A stretch of 64,000 nucleotides of DNA from Xiphydria camelus (lineage: Eukaryota > Arthropoda > Insecta > Hymenoptera > Xiphydriidae): NCBI GenBank assembly GCA_963678675.1, contig OY783198.1:16611276-16675275 (forward strand), written 5' to 3'. Below, piece after piece: positions 47,216 through 58,367 of the stretch. The notes under the pieces were generated by a model. That model searched no databases, was not told the origin of the DNA, and saw only the letters and a program-made list of their open reading frames with translations. Both the position numbers and the translations under genes were made by a program. Position 1 is the stretch's first letter. Each line of letters opens with the position of its first letter.

Positions 47216-47333
47216 GGTACACCCCTAATCACAGCGGGGCTACAATAAAACTATTAAGTTTTCGGTGGCGTTCAGGGATGATTAGCGTCCTAACCGCTTT
47301 TATTATTATTATTATTATTATTAAGCATTACTT

Positions 47334-47575
47334 CGAATACTGATCCATCACACGATGATTCGCTTTCTGAATCTGAGTTCTTTTTTTCCTGTTTCTTGTA
47401 AATAGAAATTCGACATTTATTACATAACATACCGTTCACTTTCACTTGCCTACCAAGTACAGCAGCATAAGTTTCTGCTTCAGTAGCATTACTGATCTTT
47501 TTTTTTTGCCTGGAATTCGTTTCAAATCAGTTGTGTCGCATCCAGTACATATTAGTATTTTTCGCAACTTCGGCA
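47334..47575 (-). pseudogene. Transposase N-terminus, separated by the LINE
   Basis: The minus strand begins MPKLRKILICTGCDTTDLK at about 47575. A run of ten A disturbs the frame near 47505. A second Cys pair (CNKCRIS) and a Ser/Glu/Asp-rich stretch follow, up to the LINE target duplication. The frame continues on the other side of the LINE at 42609. The CxxC pairs look like a zinc-binding DNA-recognition region. Confidence 0.65.
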
Positions 47576-47818
47576 TGTTTAGATAGCAATAATGTTTGAT
47601 GACATTCAGCTGAAATACTGAGTAAAATGTTCATGAAAAATGGAATTCTTCCAGTAGTAGATGAAAACAGTGACGAGGATTAAAATTGTTTTTTCACCGA
47701 GTATTTGTAACAATTTGTAAATATTTATAAGTGAGAGGCCAGAAGACTCACAGAAATGAAGCACCCCGTATTGTGAGATGCGAGCTCGTTCATGGTAAAG
47801 GAAGCATTGAAATGAAGG

Positions 47819-48006
47819 GTTTCTTTCAAAAACAACATTTGTCAAAAACGCCAATCCCTGTAGTATTGGTAATAATGCCTACTCTTTCGTTATAATATAA
47901 TGAAAGAGTAGGCACCACTACGCGGCTAGATACAACGAAAGAGTAGGCATTATTACCAATACTACATGGATTGGCGTTTTTGACAAATGTCGTTTTTGAA
48001 AGAAAC
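47819..48006. repeat. 188 bp palindrome abutting the DDE transposon
   Basis: Arms of about 73 bp (GTTTCTTTCAAAAAC... and its complement) with an inner GAAAGAGTAGGCA word present three times. It begins 6 bp after the transposon end at 47813, so it may be an older element that served as target. Confidence 0.85.
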
Positions 48007-49430
48007 TCTTCAAATAATAATAAATAAATAAATAATATCATTTTGAAAGACTGTTCCACAGTATTAACAATATTATTTAAAAGTGGAAAAATTCCTTTGT
48101 AGTGAGTGTACAGTGTATATCATATATATATATATATAGAATATAGGTGATGAGCCACGTACATTTGTTAATTTTTCTCAATGAGGTACACTTCCGATGA
48201 AATTGGAAAAATTATGTTATTAAGGACATTCCAATGAAAAAAATGAGAAAAAATTGGTGTTCCAATTAATTATAACATAAAAAAAATGGTTTAAAAATTT
48301 CATAAATTTTTTTGGGCGAATTTTCAAAAACAAATTCAAGATATTTTTTTTGGAATTAGCTCTTCAGAAAGAGTAACATATATTTTTTTCATGAAAATCG
48401 GTCGAGCTGTTCCGGAGAAAAAGCTGTTTTTCGATTTTAATTCCCCCCCTCATAACTCCCCTCTTATAGCGATCGGGGGGCTAAAAATTTAGGAGATCTA
48501 GTTTCTCATAGATACCTATCGATGATATAAATTTCGTGCTGATACACGTGGGGGCAGATTTCACATGCTTATTCCGCTAGGCCCTTTGCAGATCTATGGT
48601 GGGAAGAATTGTGCAGAAATTGCAGAAATAATTTTGCTACTTACTATAAAATATATTTTCCTCACTCATGCCCATTTCGAGGCCTTTTCCAGCTTATTTT
48701 TAGACTGTAAGATGGCGTTCTTCCCGCATGATACCAAGCGGGAGTTTGCAGGCTGTCAAACGTACTTTACTCAGACTGGCGCGATTGCTTATTCCAAAGT
48801 GGGTCCTTTTTTCAAACTGATGAACGCAACGTGAAATGAGCCGTGTATATGTTTTGTTTTGAGAAATGGACATTCGTGAGAAAAAATAGTATATGTCGTT
48901 CGGCTGAAATCCTCGGATTTTTAAGACTGTGTTTAGATCGTAACACGAGGCATGGTGGAGAGACGAGGTTCGCCGAAGCCCCCTCCCCCCACCATGCCTC
49001 GTTCTACGACCTAATTAAATACAGTCTGAAAAAACCTCGGATTTCCGCCTTATGACTTAAGATACTATCTGATAAACCACGAACGAGAAATATGACCACG
49101 AAAAATATGAAAAGAACAATTGTAGCATGGAAGTAAAATCCGGGCTAAGTACCAGAATATGAAAAATTGAGTTAAGTGCTCAAAAGTGGGCTATCCCGAG
49201 TCGAAATTTAAATTCTAATTTGAACCTCTGGATCCTCACTGAGGATCTCGAGGCTGAAAGTTGGTTTTCAAGATCCGGATGTCTGTGCAATGAAAATCTA
49301 ATTTGAACCTATAAAGTGCGTGAATATTTCCACTCTTCGCAAGTTTAGGTCCAAATGAGGTTTTCATAATTCTCATTTGGACTTCATGGACCTCACCTCG
49401 AGCTGTGGCGAAAAAAAATGGTGTCGCCAT
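48007..49430. other. AT-rich sequence with one hairpin
   Basis: 48120-48140 is an AT dinucleotide run. 48912-49036 is a hairpin with arms of about 50 bp (CGAGGCATGGTGG and complement) around a GC-rich loop. Short frames only. Confidence 0.5.
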
Positions 49431-49511
49431 CAGTCGGTATACGTCCATAGGCCTATCCAGTCGGTATACGTCCATAGGCCTATCAGTCGGTATACATCCA
49501 TAGGCCTGTCA
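49431..49511 (+). repeat. Three-copy tandem repeat, 26-27 bp
   Basis: AGTCGGTATACGTCCATAGG occurs at about 49433 and 49460, with a third copy at about 49486 having one change. The unit also contains the palindromic AGGCCT. Confidence 0.9.
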
Positions 49512-49549
49512 ACCCGTCCGCGCCGGCCAGTAACGGTTTTTTTTTCAGA

Positions 49550-49626
49550 CCCTACCTGGACTCGAACCTGCGATCCTCGAAACTGGGAATGCTTGCTTTC
49601 ACACTCTACCAATTGAGCCACCGACT
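49550..49626 (-). repeat. tRNA-derived SINE piece, copy 3
   Basis: A-box-like TGGCTCAATTGGT (49608-49620) and B box GGTTCGAGTCC (49558-49568) on the minus strand, next to a poly-T run. The flank 49640-49860 matches 21180-21355 and 38665-38770. Confidence 0.72.
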
Positions 49627-49869
49627 GTTCAAGTGGGGTCGGTTGACTTTAGTTATATATAGAAACTGGACATGACAGTGACTGCTCTCGAAGGTTATTT
49701 TCATTAAATTTTATAAAATAATTTAATACTTTCTTTTTCAAAACAGTAGCGATTATGTTAATTAATCATACATTATTTATGGAATAATTCGGTACAATCT
49801 GCACTGTTTGAAACATCATTATTATATGATTTTGTTATTTTTTAATTTAAAAATTTTATGAAGACAGTG

Positions 49870-51030
49870 CATTCACGATAAATTTACGAAGTGTTTGCAC
49901 GTCGTTAAAACGTTCCATGCTCGCGTGAGACGTATACGACCCCCGTTGAACTTTCCGTTCAGGCCACTTGGAATTCTCATTGAAAAACGAAGAATTCTTT
50001 AAAAATTTATTGTAGAGTCAAATATAGGCGTTAATGATAAATTTAACTTTTTATTGTTATTAATAATAATAACAATAAAAAATTTATTCATTGCTTTGTT
50101 GTCTAATGCATATTAAAATGTATACCTTTTTCTGGCTAATTATGGCTTTGTACTATTGAAAAATTGTAAGGCGTACGTCAAAAAAGAGTTTATTTAATTA
50201 TAAAAGTATGGGTAGTATATGCCCCACGCGGCGGAAATAGAGTTTCAATTTTGTCTGAAGTCCAGCAGGTCGACATTAGAGTTGGAAGTGTACTCAAATT
50301 CTAATTTAAACCTGTTCGTGATCATCTGAGCATGATGATCACGAAATTAGAGTTACACCTATAGCGGCAAACCAATACTTCAAAGAAATGAGGTTTTCCA
50401 GGTTCAGATTAGAGTTTAAATGTTGACTCGGGATGTGACAACCCCAATACGCTGTAAAAAAATTGGCTATGTCTAGATCCTTCAAAATCTAGTTCAAATA
50501 ATTGCCACAAGAATCTTGCTTGCTGCAAAGCTTGCTTGCTTGCTTGCTTACAGATCCGCATATCTCAAAACTTTCTTTTTGGCACTTAGCCCGGATTTTA
50601 CTTCCACATGCTACAATTTACGAATGCTCCTTGCTTAATAAAATAATCGCAGTCAGACTTTACAATCTACCTCTATCATTTTGCAAGTACAGAGCGTATA
50701 CAGTATTTTATAGATATTGTTTTCGCATTTATCACGAATATGTTTAGATACACAGTTTTTATTGTAGTGACTAGCACCGACTATTGAAATTTATTTATTA
50801 ACAACTCTACTTACCGCTTATGTTGATTTGATCATTTTTGCATCGACTCTTTCTAAATTATATTATTTCAAACAGTTTTGATGTTACTTTTTCCGTGTAA
50901 TCGACAAATTTGACGATATGTTTTCCTTCCGTGGCGTTATCTTGAATAATTTATTCGATGATTTAACCCTTTAAGTGGCAGAACTGCCACTGGGAGACAT
51001 TTTAAAATACATTATATGAACTCTTTTTAT
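49870..51030. other. AT-rich sequence without recognisable gene
   Basis: Contains a GCTT microsatellite (50516-50549) and a short TAATAA palindrome near 50060. The 81-codon frame at 50502 is not supported. Confidence 0.45.
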
Positions 51031-51035
51031 CTATA

Positions 51036-51291
51036 CAGGGTGAACCAGGGGTTAAACGTAATTTTTTTTATATGTGATAGAACAACAAGAAAAAAGTACT
51101 TTCATCAGAAAATTTTTTTCAAAAATGTTTCCTAACAAAAATACAGGGTGTCAAAGTTATGATAAGAAAACCATTTTTTTTCGAAATTTGTAGGAAATAT
51201 TTTTGGAAAAAATTTTCTTATGAAAGAGAGTACTTTTTTCTTGTTGTTCTATCACATATAAAAAAAATGACGTTTAACCTGGTTCACCCTG
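51036..51291. mobile_element. 256 bp mariner-type miniature element
   Basis: The ends CAGGGTGAACCAGG and CCTGGTTCACCCTG are flanked by TA (51034-51035, 51292-51293). The arms run nearly to the centre and include TATGTGATAGAACAACAAGA. There is also an internal CAGGGTG near 51144. Confidence 0.9.
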
Positions 51292-51563
51292 TATAATATT
51301 TCTTACCATGAAAAAATTGTTTTCATATTTTTAAAATTATAGATAAGTACTTATTTATATTATTTTTTCATATGTATTAGAATTTACATTTATCTTGTGT
51401 AGTATTAGTTTCCCATTAAAATATCAGCTGGGAGACTTAGGCCTGGTAGGAAACTATTCTCCCAATAAAACTTAAAAGGTTGAAGATAAGAAAAATCATA
51501 ACTGAAATAAATTATTATCAGAACTTTTAATGACATTAATGGTCACTTATATATAGGACATTA

Positions 51564-51598
51564 CACTTCACACTTCACACTTCACACTGCACACTTCA
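51564..51598 (+). repeat. Five-copy heptamer repeat CACTTCA
   Basis: Four units are exact and the fourth in order reads CACTGCA. A simple tandem repeat with no gene. Confidence 0.95.
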
Positions 51599-51898
51599 CA
51601 CATTGTTAACATACAAAATATAATAGTATATATTTTATAAAACTATAAAGAAAATGAAAATATCACTACGTATAGACCACCATAAAATTGTTATATTTTT
51701 CTGTTTAGCTTGCAACGATTGTCGCGTTAGTTCCTGAAAGACTTTATCTACGAGTATATATTCTGTAGTCTTACTACACAGAAGGCTTAACCCTTTCACC
51801 GCGAGCATGCGTATATACATACATTTCACTTCGTAGGAGGGGTTGAAACGGTGAGTCGAAATGTTCAAAGCAGAAACAGTTGGTACAAGGTCTTCGGC

Positions 51899-53492
51899 AT
51901 GGAAGGATCGGGTCCTGAAGGAGCCGATCGAGGTATTCATATACTCTTACTTGCGTTTCAGACGTTGTCTAAAATTCTATCGAGGAAGAGACTCTTCGAT
52001 AAACACATTAAGCGCCTTTCATCGTTGGTAACTTAATAATTCGGAGTCTTTATTTTCCAGATTTGCAATGGGCAATCGGTTGGAATCGCGTAACCCTTGT
52101 CATTTGCGGAATTTGGCCAGGAATCAGTCAGAATCATCGACGGAAGCAAACGTTTGATTTTCGAGTTTTCTTCACATTTGTCGTGATATTCACATTTCTC
52201 ATGATTCCACAAACATTGTGCCTGATAAAAGTCCGGGGTAATGTCGCACTAATGGTAGATAATCTGTCTATCAATGTTCCGGTTGTTATGGCGATGGTGA
52301 AGCTGATAACAATGTGGCGGAAGAAAGAAGGTAGGTAAGGTGAGGCATATCATGTAGCGCAATGAAGGTAATTATCTTTTAATAACTTTTTGCTACTTTT
52401 CAAGTATTGGGGTGCATCGTAAACTGCGTGGTGGAAGATTGGATGAAACCGAAAAAGAGAAAGGAGCAAGACACAATGATAAAGAACGCGAGGATGGCCA
52501 GATTTATCACATTGGGAGGATATTTTCTCATGTCGATGATGATCGTCACGTACTTTGTTCCTCTTTTCTTCGGTCATACCACCAGACTTATCGTGATTAA
52601 CGTTACCGATGCTGGTCGACCATTGCCCGTTCAGACCCTATATCCCTACGATATAACCGAAAGTCCCACTTACGAGTTAACATTCGCGAGCCAATATATC
52701 GCCGGGAATCTAGCTGTGATCTGCTACTCGGGGATCGACAATTTTCTGGTGATGCTTGTGCTTCATGCTTGCGGCCAATTGAGGATTTTAGGAGATACGT
52801 TGGAGAACCTAGTCAAGACAGAAAAAAATCTCGAATCGAACGAGAACTGTTTCCCAGAAAGGCTGAGTATCGTCATAACGAGACACATTCACCTGATCAA
52901 GTTAAGCATTCGTGTTTTAGTTATCGTTCCATACTCTAGTAACTATACCCCTACACAGCAAGTGGTATCCTATAAATGTTTCATGAATATTAAATCTTTG
53001 GAAATGTTTATGAATATTGTTGCGAACGTTTTGCGAATCTTTCACTAATGTTCTCTCAAAAGTATAGCATACTATACGAGAGCTCTGTAAATTAACATTT
53101 TACGATAATTCTAAAAATTACATTGAGAACTGCATACAAGTATTCACAGAATATTATTAGAATATTTACGAAATGAAATTCGAATATTTCCCTGACCTTT
53201 CGATTCATAGAATGATTATCGCAGAAATGATTACAAAACATTTATGGATAATATGTCTTTCTAAATTGATATGCAACTGTTGCCGTATAAGTAATATGAC
53301 TGATTGCTCACGTTCGATTTGGTATTTTACGTGCTTTTCTCTATGTAATTCGTTTCGGATGATTATTATCTTTTCCCCATCTGTGATTCCAGGTTCATAA
53401 ACGCGATTGAAAATACGTTTAATACGATGCTTCTGGGACAACTGATGTCCTTCAGTGTGCTATTCTGCTTCCAGGGATTTCAAATATTCAAC
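51899..53492 (+). CDS. Odorant receptor (7tm_6 family), first four exons only
   Basis: Proposed exons: 51899-51932, 52061-52330, 52405-52900 and 53393-53492. All introns are GT-AG and phases match (1, 1, 2). Exon 2 reads DLQWAIGWNRVTLVICGIWPG and has two hydrophobic segments. Exon 3 has two more, including FITLGGYFLMSMMIVTYFVPL and a YSGIDNFLVMLVLHACGQL stretch. Exon 4 is FINAIENTFNTMLLGQLMS followed by VLFCFQGFQIF. About 300 of the usual 390-400 residues are present. The product would form a ligand-gated channel with the co-receptor in sensory neurons. The last exons, with the conserved C-terminal helices, are not found before the repeats at 53.7 kb. Exon 1 is uncertain: an ATG at 51861 opens a more receptor-like frame (SSAWKDRVLKEPIE) but in the wrong phase. 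Confidence 0.82.
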
Positions 53493-53746
53493 GTAAGTTT
53501 AACATAGCATTAAATATCTATCTCTTACTTTATTCATGTAATAGCTTTTTCTATATAAAGTTCTTCGCACTAGACTCTGACGTGTTGTTAAATAGTGCAA
53601 GACTAGTTTTAATAATTCAAAAGTGCATCACAATAAAGTTAAATAGACCAAAAGAAAGAATTTATTTTAACATAAATAGATACAATATTTAGAATGTCAG
53701 CTAGCAGCATATGAAATTATTAAATTAGTTTATTATATCTATGGAT

Positions 53747-55190
53747 GTATATTACAAGCCCGGTCCCGCTTCAGTTGGCCCAGTTGCAAAATTTTTCCGG
53801 TTATTACCGAGGCGAAATTTCTATGTTCATTTTGACACTAAAACCCTCTGCTATGCCCCTTAGTCACCCTGAACACACTGTTTCGACGCTGCTTTCACCC
53901 TGCTACTACCGAAAATGGAATTATTTAGGGTCAGCAGTGTCAAAATCAGTACCTTGCGTTAGCAGTGTCTTCAGTGTCAAAGAGTATTGTTCATGAATAC
54001 TTCCCGCGGGTTCATGAACACTACTTTGACACTGAAGACACTGCTAGCGCAAGGGCGCAAGATACTGATTTGGACACTGCTGACCCTACATAATTCTATT
54101 TTCGATAGTAGCAGGGTGAAAGCAGCGTCGAAACAGTATGTTCAGGGTGAAGTAAGGGGCATAGCAGGGTGTTCAGTATCAAAATGAATATAGAAATTTC
54201 GCCTCGGGTTGACACCCAATCAAGATAAATCTAAAGTTTATGTGAATATGCACGTTATTTATTTTTCAACGAACATTTTTACACAGCTTATGACCTATCA
54301 GCAGTTTATTCATGTTACGATAACAAACTGCAAACAAAATGAAAAAAATATTGGAATGTCTTGAAAAATTCACCACTGGGTAACATCGCCTTTGTTTTTA
54401 ATACGGCCGCAATTCGTAATTAATTAATTAAATAATTAGGTTGGCTGGTCAAAACTGAAGCAGATGCACCACCGAGCCAAACACCCGCGGGCAAATTAAA
54501 ACGATTATAATATATTATTAATGCTGCACTGTTGCAGATTTGACTGTATCTGATGTGACTGGTAAACAAATTATGAAAGTGAAACAGTTAAAGGAATTCA
54601 GCGGATCTCCAACTGAGGCGGCAGGTCCTCTTCGCGCGGGAGAAGGACCTGTTTCCGTCGTCTGGTGGTGGCGACACGGTCGCTCGTCGTGGGTCGGCCG
54701 CTATCGCTGGTGGGAAGCGGCTGCGGAGGCTCCACAGTCACCGTTTTATATTAAATTTTTTATTTCAATTCACTTCACTATATACAGATTCATAAATTAA
54801 GGTTATATGTTCGTTTTTGACTCCTGCAATGCCTACTATACTTTATAAAGTAAGCATTGACTCCTGCCATATTGATATATTTCAAATCAGGCGGTAAATA
54901 AGGGTGTTTAGCTCGGTGGCGCCTAAGTTTACTTCCTCGACCACCAGCCAACCTAATTAAGTCGTAAGTAAGGCTCGACAAAATATGACCAAAGGTGTTT
55001 TCTTCAATTCTGATTTTATTTTAAAATTGTACATTATGAAACACATAGTGCCGTGCAGTGTACTACAAAACAGTTTTACAATTACATTTCAGTCTAGAAA
55101 AAATATAAGGCAGCAGTAACTTTACAATTCATTTAATAATTGTTATTTTTGTGCATGGGCCAACTGAAGCGGGACGGGGCTCGTATATAC
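53747..55190. mobile_element. 1.44 kb element with nested foldbacks
   Basis: The inverted ends share GTCCCGCTTCAGTTGGCCCA (about 53764 and, reversed, 55155-55175), with outer TATAT words. Inside are a palindrome at 53795-54215 (arms of about 200 bp, rich in GTGTC/GACAC words) and a second element at 54433-54959 ended by TAATTAGGTTGGCTGG. No transposase is seen; the 86-codon frame at 54540 has no motif. It lies where the missing receptor exons would be expected. Confidence 0.7.
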
Positions 55191-55867
55191 ATACATATAA
55201 TCTAATTTTTCTCTGAGCAATTTTATTATAATTTGATAGGTTTCAATAAAATTGGGGTTTTTATATTTATATACAGTCGATATTCGACGAAGCTTAACAT
55301 TGATGATACGCCGTAGTATATTCTAAACTATACGCTATTAATTGCTGATTCAGGGATGTGAAACGATTGGTTCCAACGAATTCCAGTACACCGACAATTG
55401 CTTCTGAAGAAAATCCCTAAATTCTAATAGCTAAGCAGACGTAAACACGTAGCTATGCGCGAAATGTCAGAAACTATTTAGGGTTACTGTCACGGACCCA
55501 ATTTTCGATCAGCTAAGGTTTTCACGGCATTATTTTTACTACATAAGTATTATATAATAGATTAATAAATCAAAAACTTTTTGTTTTGTAATTGATAAAT
55601 TAATTATTTGAGTTGAGCCTGGCACAACCAAATATATGAAAGTCTCGCAAATTAAATAATTAATTACGTGTTTATGAAAACATACGAGAGAGAGCAGTTT
55701 TCGATCACCCGATCATGCATGGAAGTAGTTTTCGATAATGCGTGAATCCAGTTTTCGATAAGGGATTCTAGTACGGACAAAATGAAACAGAATTATTGAA
55801 ATAGATATTTTGTAACTTATTTATTAAAGTTATCTATTTACATTAATATTCGAATAATAATATATTA
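55191..55867. other. AT-rich sequence without recognisable gene
   Basis: No receptor exon, repeat or long frame was found here. The word CAGTTTTCGAT recurs three times between 55490 and 55760. Confidence 0.45.
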
Positions 55868-55869
55868 TA

Positions 55870-57988
55870 CAGGGTGAGTCACTAGTTATTGCCACCTAGA
55901 ATAACTCCGAAAGTATAATAGTAGTAGAAAAGTTTTTGGAACAAAAGTTGCATGGGACAATGGGGGCTGTATTATGATGCCAGTTTTTTGTTGCTAGGTG
56001 GAGTCGCTTCAGAGATTTGAAGGTCAACTTTGTTGTTTTAAATAGGGTTCTATATTTTGGTACTTATTTTCTGATAGCGGCTGTCGAGACGAATCCAATG
56101 ATATGCAACATTAAGGTCTTTGAAGTTCAACGAAGGTCAAAAAGTTAAAGTGAACTTACATTTACGGAAGGTGTTCGAAGTGATGACCATTGGTATCAAT
56201 GCACTGCTGCAATCTCCTTATCATGGATTGAGTGGTATTCCTTATCACTTTGGCACTTATCGTAGCATATGCTCTGACAATTCTCCCTCGCATATCTTCA
56301 GGCGTAGTTGGAATTTCTTGATAAACAATGTTTTTTAAGAATCCCCATAAGAAAAAATTCAGAGGCGTTAAATCTGGCAAACGAGCCGGCCATGATACAT
56401 CTCCTCCGCGTCCAATCCAATTTGGAAATCTTCTTTGCAACTCATTTCTAGCCATCAGCGAAAAATATGCCGGACATCCATCATGTTGATACCACATTCT
56501 GTTCCTTATTTCTAAAGGTATTTGTTCCAATAACAGGCCTAATATTTCTTGTAGGAATGTGGTGTACTTCCTACCATTAAGATTTCCTTCGATGAAATAG
56601 GGGCCTATAATTCTGTCCTCAATAATCCCACACCATACACTCACCGACCACGGTTTTTGGTGTGCAACTTGCCGCAGCCAAAATGGATTTTCAGTTGCCA
56701 AAAATGCATGTTATGCAAATTAACATTTCCGTGATTCGTGAATGTTGCTTCATCAGTAAATAAAATCAAATTAATAAATGAGTTATTTCTCTGAATCTCT
56801 GGAGTTGAGCCCATCGGCAAAATTCAATGCGATTCATGAAATCCGTACCAGTCAATTCTTGGTGAAGACTGATATGGTAAGGATGATATTTATGGCGATG
56901 CAGAACACGAACAACACTACTCTGGCTTATACCAGATTCCCTTGCAATTTGACGCGAACTAACACAAGGATCTCGAGCCACAGTGGCAAGAACACCAATT
57001 TCCGTTTCTTCGTTAGTAACTTGCTTTTGCCGGCTATTTTTCCGACGGATTAAGGATCTAGTTGTTATTAATTTATCGTACAAATATTGAAATGTACGGC
57101 GTGTAGAGTGAAAACGTTTAAGATATCTTTCAGCGTATAAGTCTCTAGCTCTCACTGAATTTCGTTCGCATTCTCCGTAAATGAGAAGCATATCAGTTTG
57201 TTCTTCGAAGGAATACATCATTCACATTCGCTTGATTCGACAAGGTCTTAAGCCGCACTGTAGACTGCGCGAGCCGAGCACGAGCCAAACGCGAGCCGAG
57301 CCGCGGCTTTAAGATCGTACAGATATGCAACAGAACGTCGTAACATACGTAACAAGTCTGGACGCCACTTCGCAACAGACTAACAATGTAACAGCGTAAC
57401 ATCGCAGCGTCCCTTCAGTTGTCAGTCTTTCGCCATGCACACTCGTGCTCACGGTTTCTGTCACTAGTGACTTTTTAGAATGTCAGTTTTATACGTACTG
57501 ATTAATGATCAATTAATACTCATGCTCTCGTTCATTACGGTGGCATTTGTCCTGACTAATAAAAGCCTGAGAACTGATTGATCATTAATTTGTACATTTA
57601 AAACTGTCATTTTAAAAAGTCACCAGCGATAGAATCCGTGCGCACGGGTGTATGTTACACGAGACGTTTGCAAGTCTGGACGAACACCTTCCGTAAATGT
57701 AAGTTCATTTTAACTTTTTTACCTTCGTTGACCTTCAAAGACCTTAATGTTGCATATCATTGGATTCGTCTCGATATCCGCTATGAGAAAATAAGTACCA
57801 AAATATAGTATCCTAATTAAAACAACAAAGTTGACCTTCAAATATCTGAAGCGACTCCACCTAGCAACAAAAAACTAACATCATAATACAGCCCCCGTTG
57901 TCCCATGCAAGTTTTGTATCAAAAACTTTTCTACTACTCTTATACTTTCGGAGTTATTCTAGGTGGCAATAACTAGTGATTCACCCTG
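55870..57988 (-). mobile_element. Mariner-like element with about 315 bp inverted repeats
   Basis: The ends CAGGGTGAGTCACTAG and CTAGTGATTCACCCTG are flanked by TA (55868-55869, 57989-57990). The inverted repeats run to about 56185 on the left and from about 57683 on the right, far longer than the 20-30 bp of classical mariners. A single transposase gene lies between them on the minus strand. The right side also has an extra 450 bp with smaller inverted words (57420-57680). Confidence 0.92.
56162..57221 (-). pseudogene. Tc1/mariner-type transposase, frameshifted
   Basis: The N-terminal part runs from 57221 (MMYSFEEQTDMLLIYGECE) and contains helix-turn-helix sequence (RQIARESGISQSSVVRVL). The C-terminal part, 56701-56162, holds HDGCPAYF, with the second catalytic Asp at residue 74, and WPARLPDLTPLNFFLWG. 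The first catalytic region (FTDEATFTNHG) lies between them near 56740, in a third frame. The residue that should be the third catalytic acid, after LTPL, is Asn (115). Two frameshifts and this change make it inactive. The protein would bind the inverted repeats and cut at TA. Confidence 0.85.
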
Positions 57989-58367
57989 TATAATCTGTAC
58001 AAGTAACAAACAATAATTATGTAAATAATTTAAAAAATTAATTTATAACGGTTGCTTTTTTTAAACTTCTAAAGCTTTCAGAACCGTTCTCATTACTTTT
58101 CCTCTTAATTTTCTTTTCTTTTATTCTCATATTCTCTTTCTTCATTCCCTAACATTCTTCCTTAGCTGCTTTTCTTTTTCTGCATTGCATTTATTTTCAA
58201 TAACTCGTTGGAGATACGCTCTCCACTAAAATAATTTCACTATTCTGAATACTAGAAAGTATTTTCATCCTGAAATATTTGTGGTTAAAAACGTAATTGA
58301 AAACTACGGCGATGTATGAAAACTGGGAGCAGTCATAGATTATCACATCATTTTACTGAAAAAAAAA
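57989..58367. other. Pyrimidine-rich sequence without gene
   Basis: 58090-58200 is strongly T/C-rich on the plus strand. No coding frame or repeat partner was found. Confidence 0.4.

Larger units (their letters stand above)
42623..47320 (+). mobile_element. 4.7 kb LINE (I/LOA/R1-like) with target duplication
   Basis: The direct repeats TTAAGCGTTACTT (42610-42622) and TTAAGCATTACTT (47321-47333), 13 bp with one mismatch, bound the element. It ends in a (TTA)n tail (about 47300-47320). It encodes a short ORF1 and an ORF2 with endonuclease, reverse transcriptase, RNase H and a Cys/His tail. The RNase H and TTA tail fit the I, LOA or R1 groups; I cannot choose among them by eye. It entered the transposase gene of the DDE element, in the opposite orientation. 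Confidence 0.93.
40694..47813 (-). mobile_element. DDE transposon with long terminal inverted repeats, split by a LINE
   Basis: About 40694-40905 and 47606-47813 are inverted copies (outer end ATTTCAATGCTTCC). Between them runs one transposase gene on the minus strand, interrupted at 42610-42622 by the LINE. Without the LINE the element is about 2.4 kb. The inverted repeats include the last codons of the transposase, so the right end carries a mirrored copy of the protein's C-terminus. Cys-rich N-terminus, a DDE_Tnp_4-like core and a C-terminal SWIM finger suggest ISL2EU or Harbinger relatives. I could not settle the target duplication. Confidence 0.7.

Noticed and set aside
53050..53390. An extra receptor exon in the third intron (75-codon frame at 53173)
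   Set aside because: The phases of exons 3 and 4 already join exactly, and the frame ends at the acceptor region without a donor.
54540..54800. A missing exon of the odorant receptor
   Set aside because: The frame (TVSDVTGKQIMKVKQLKEF) has no hydrophobic segment and lies inside a foldback element with its own inverted ends.
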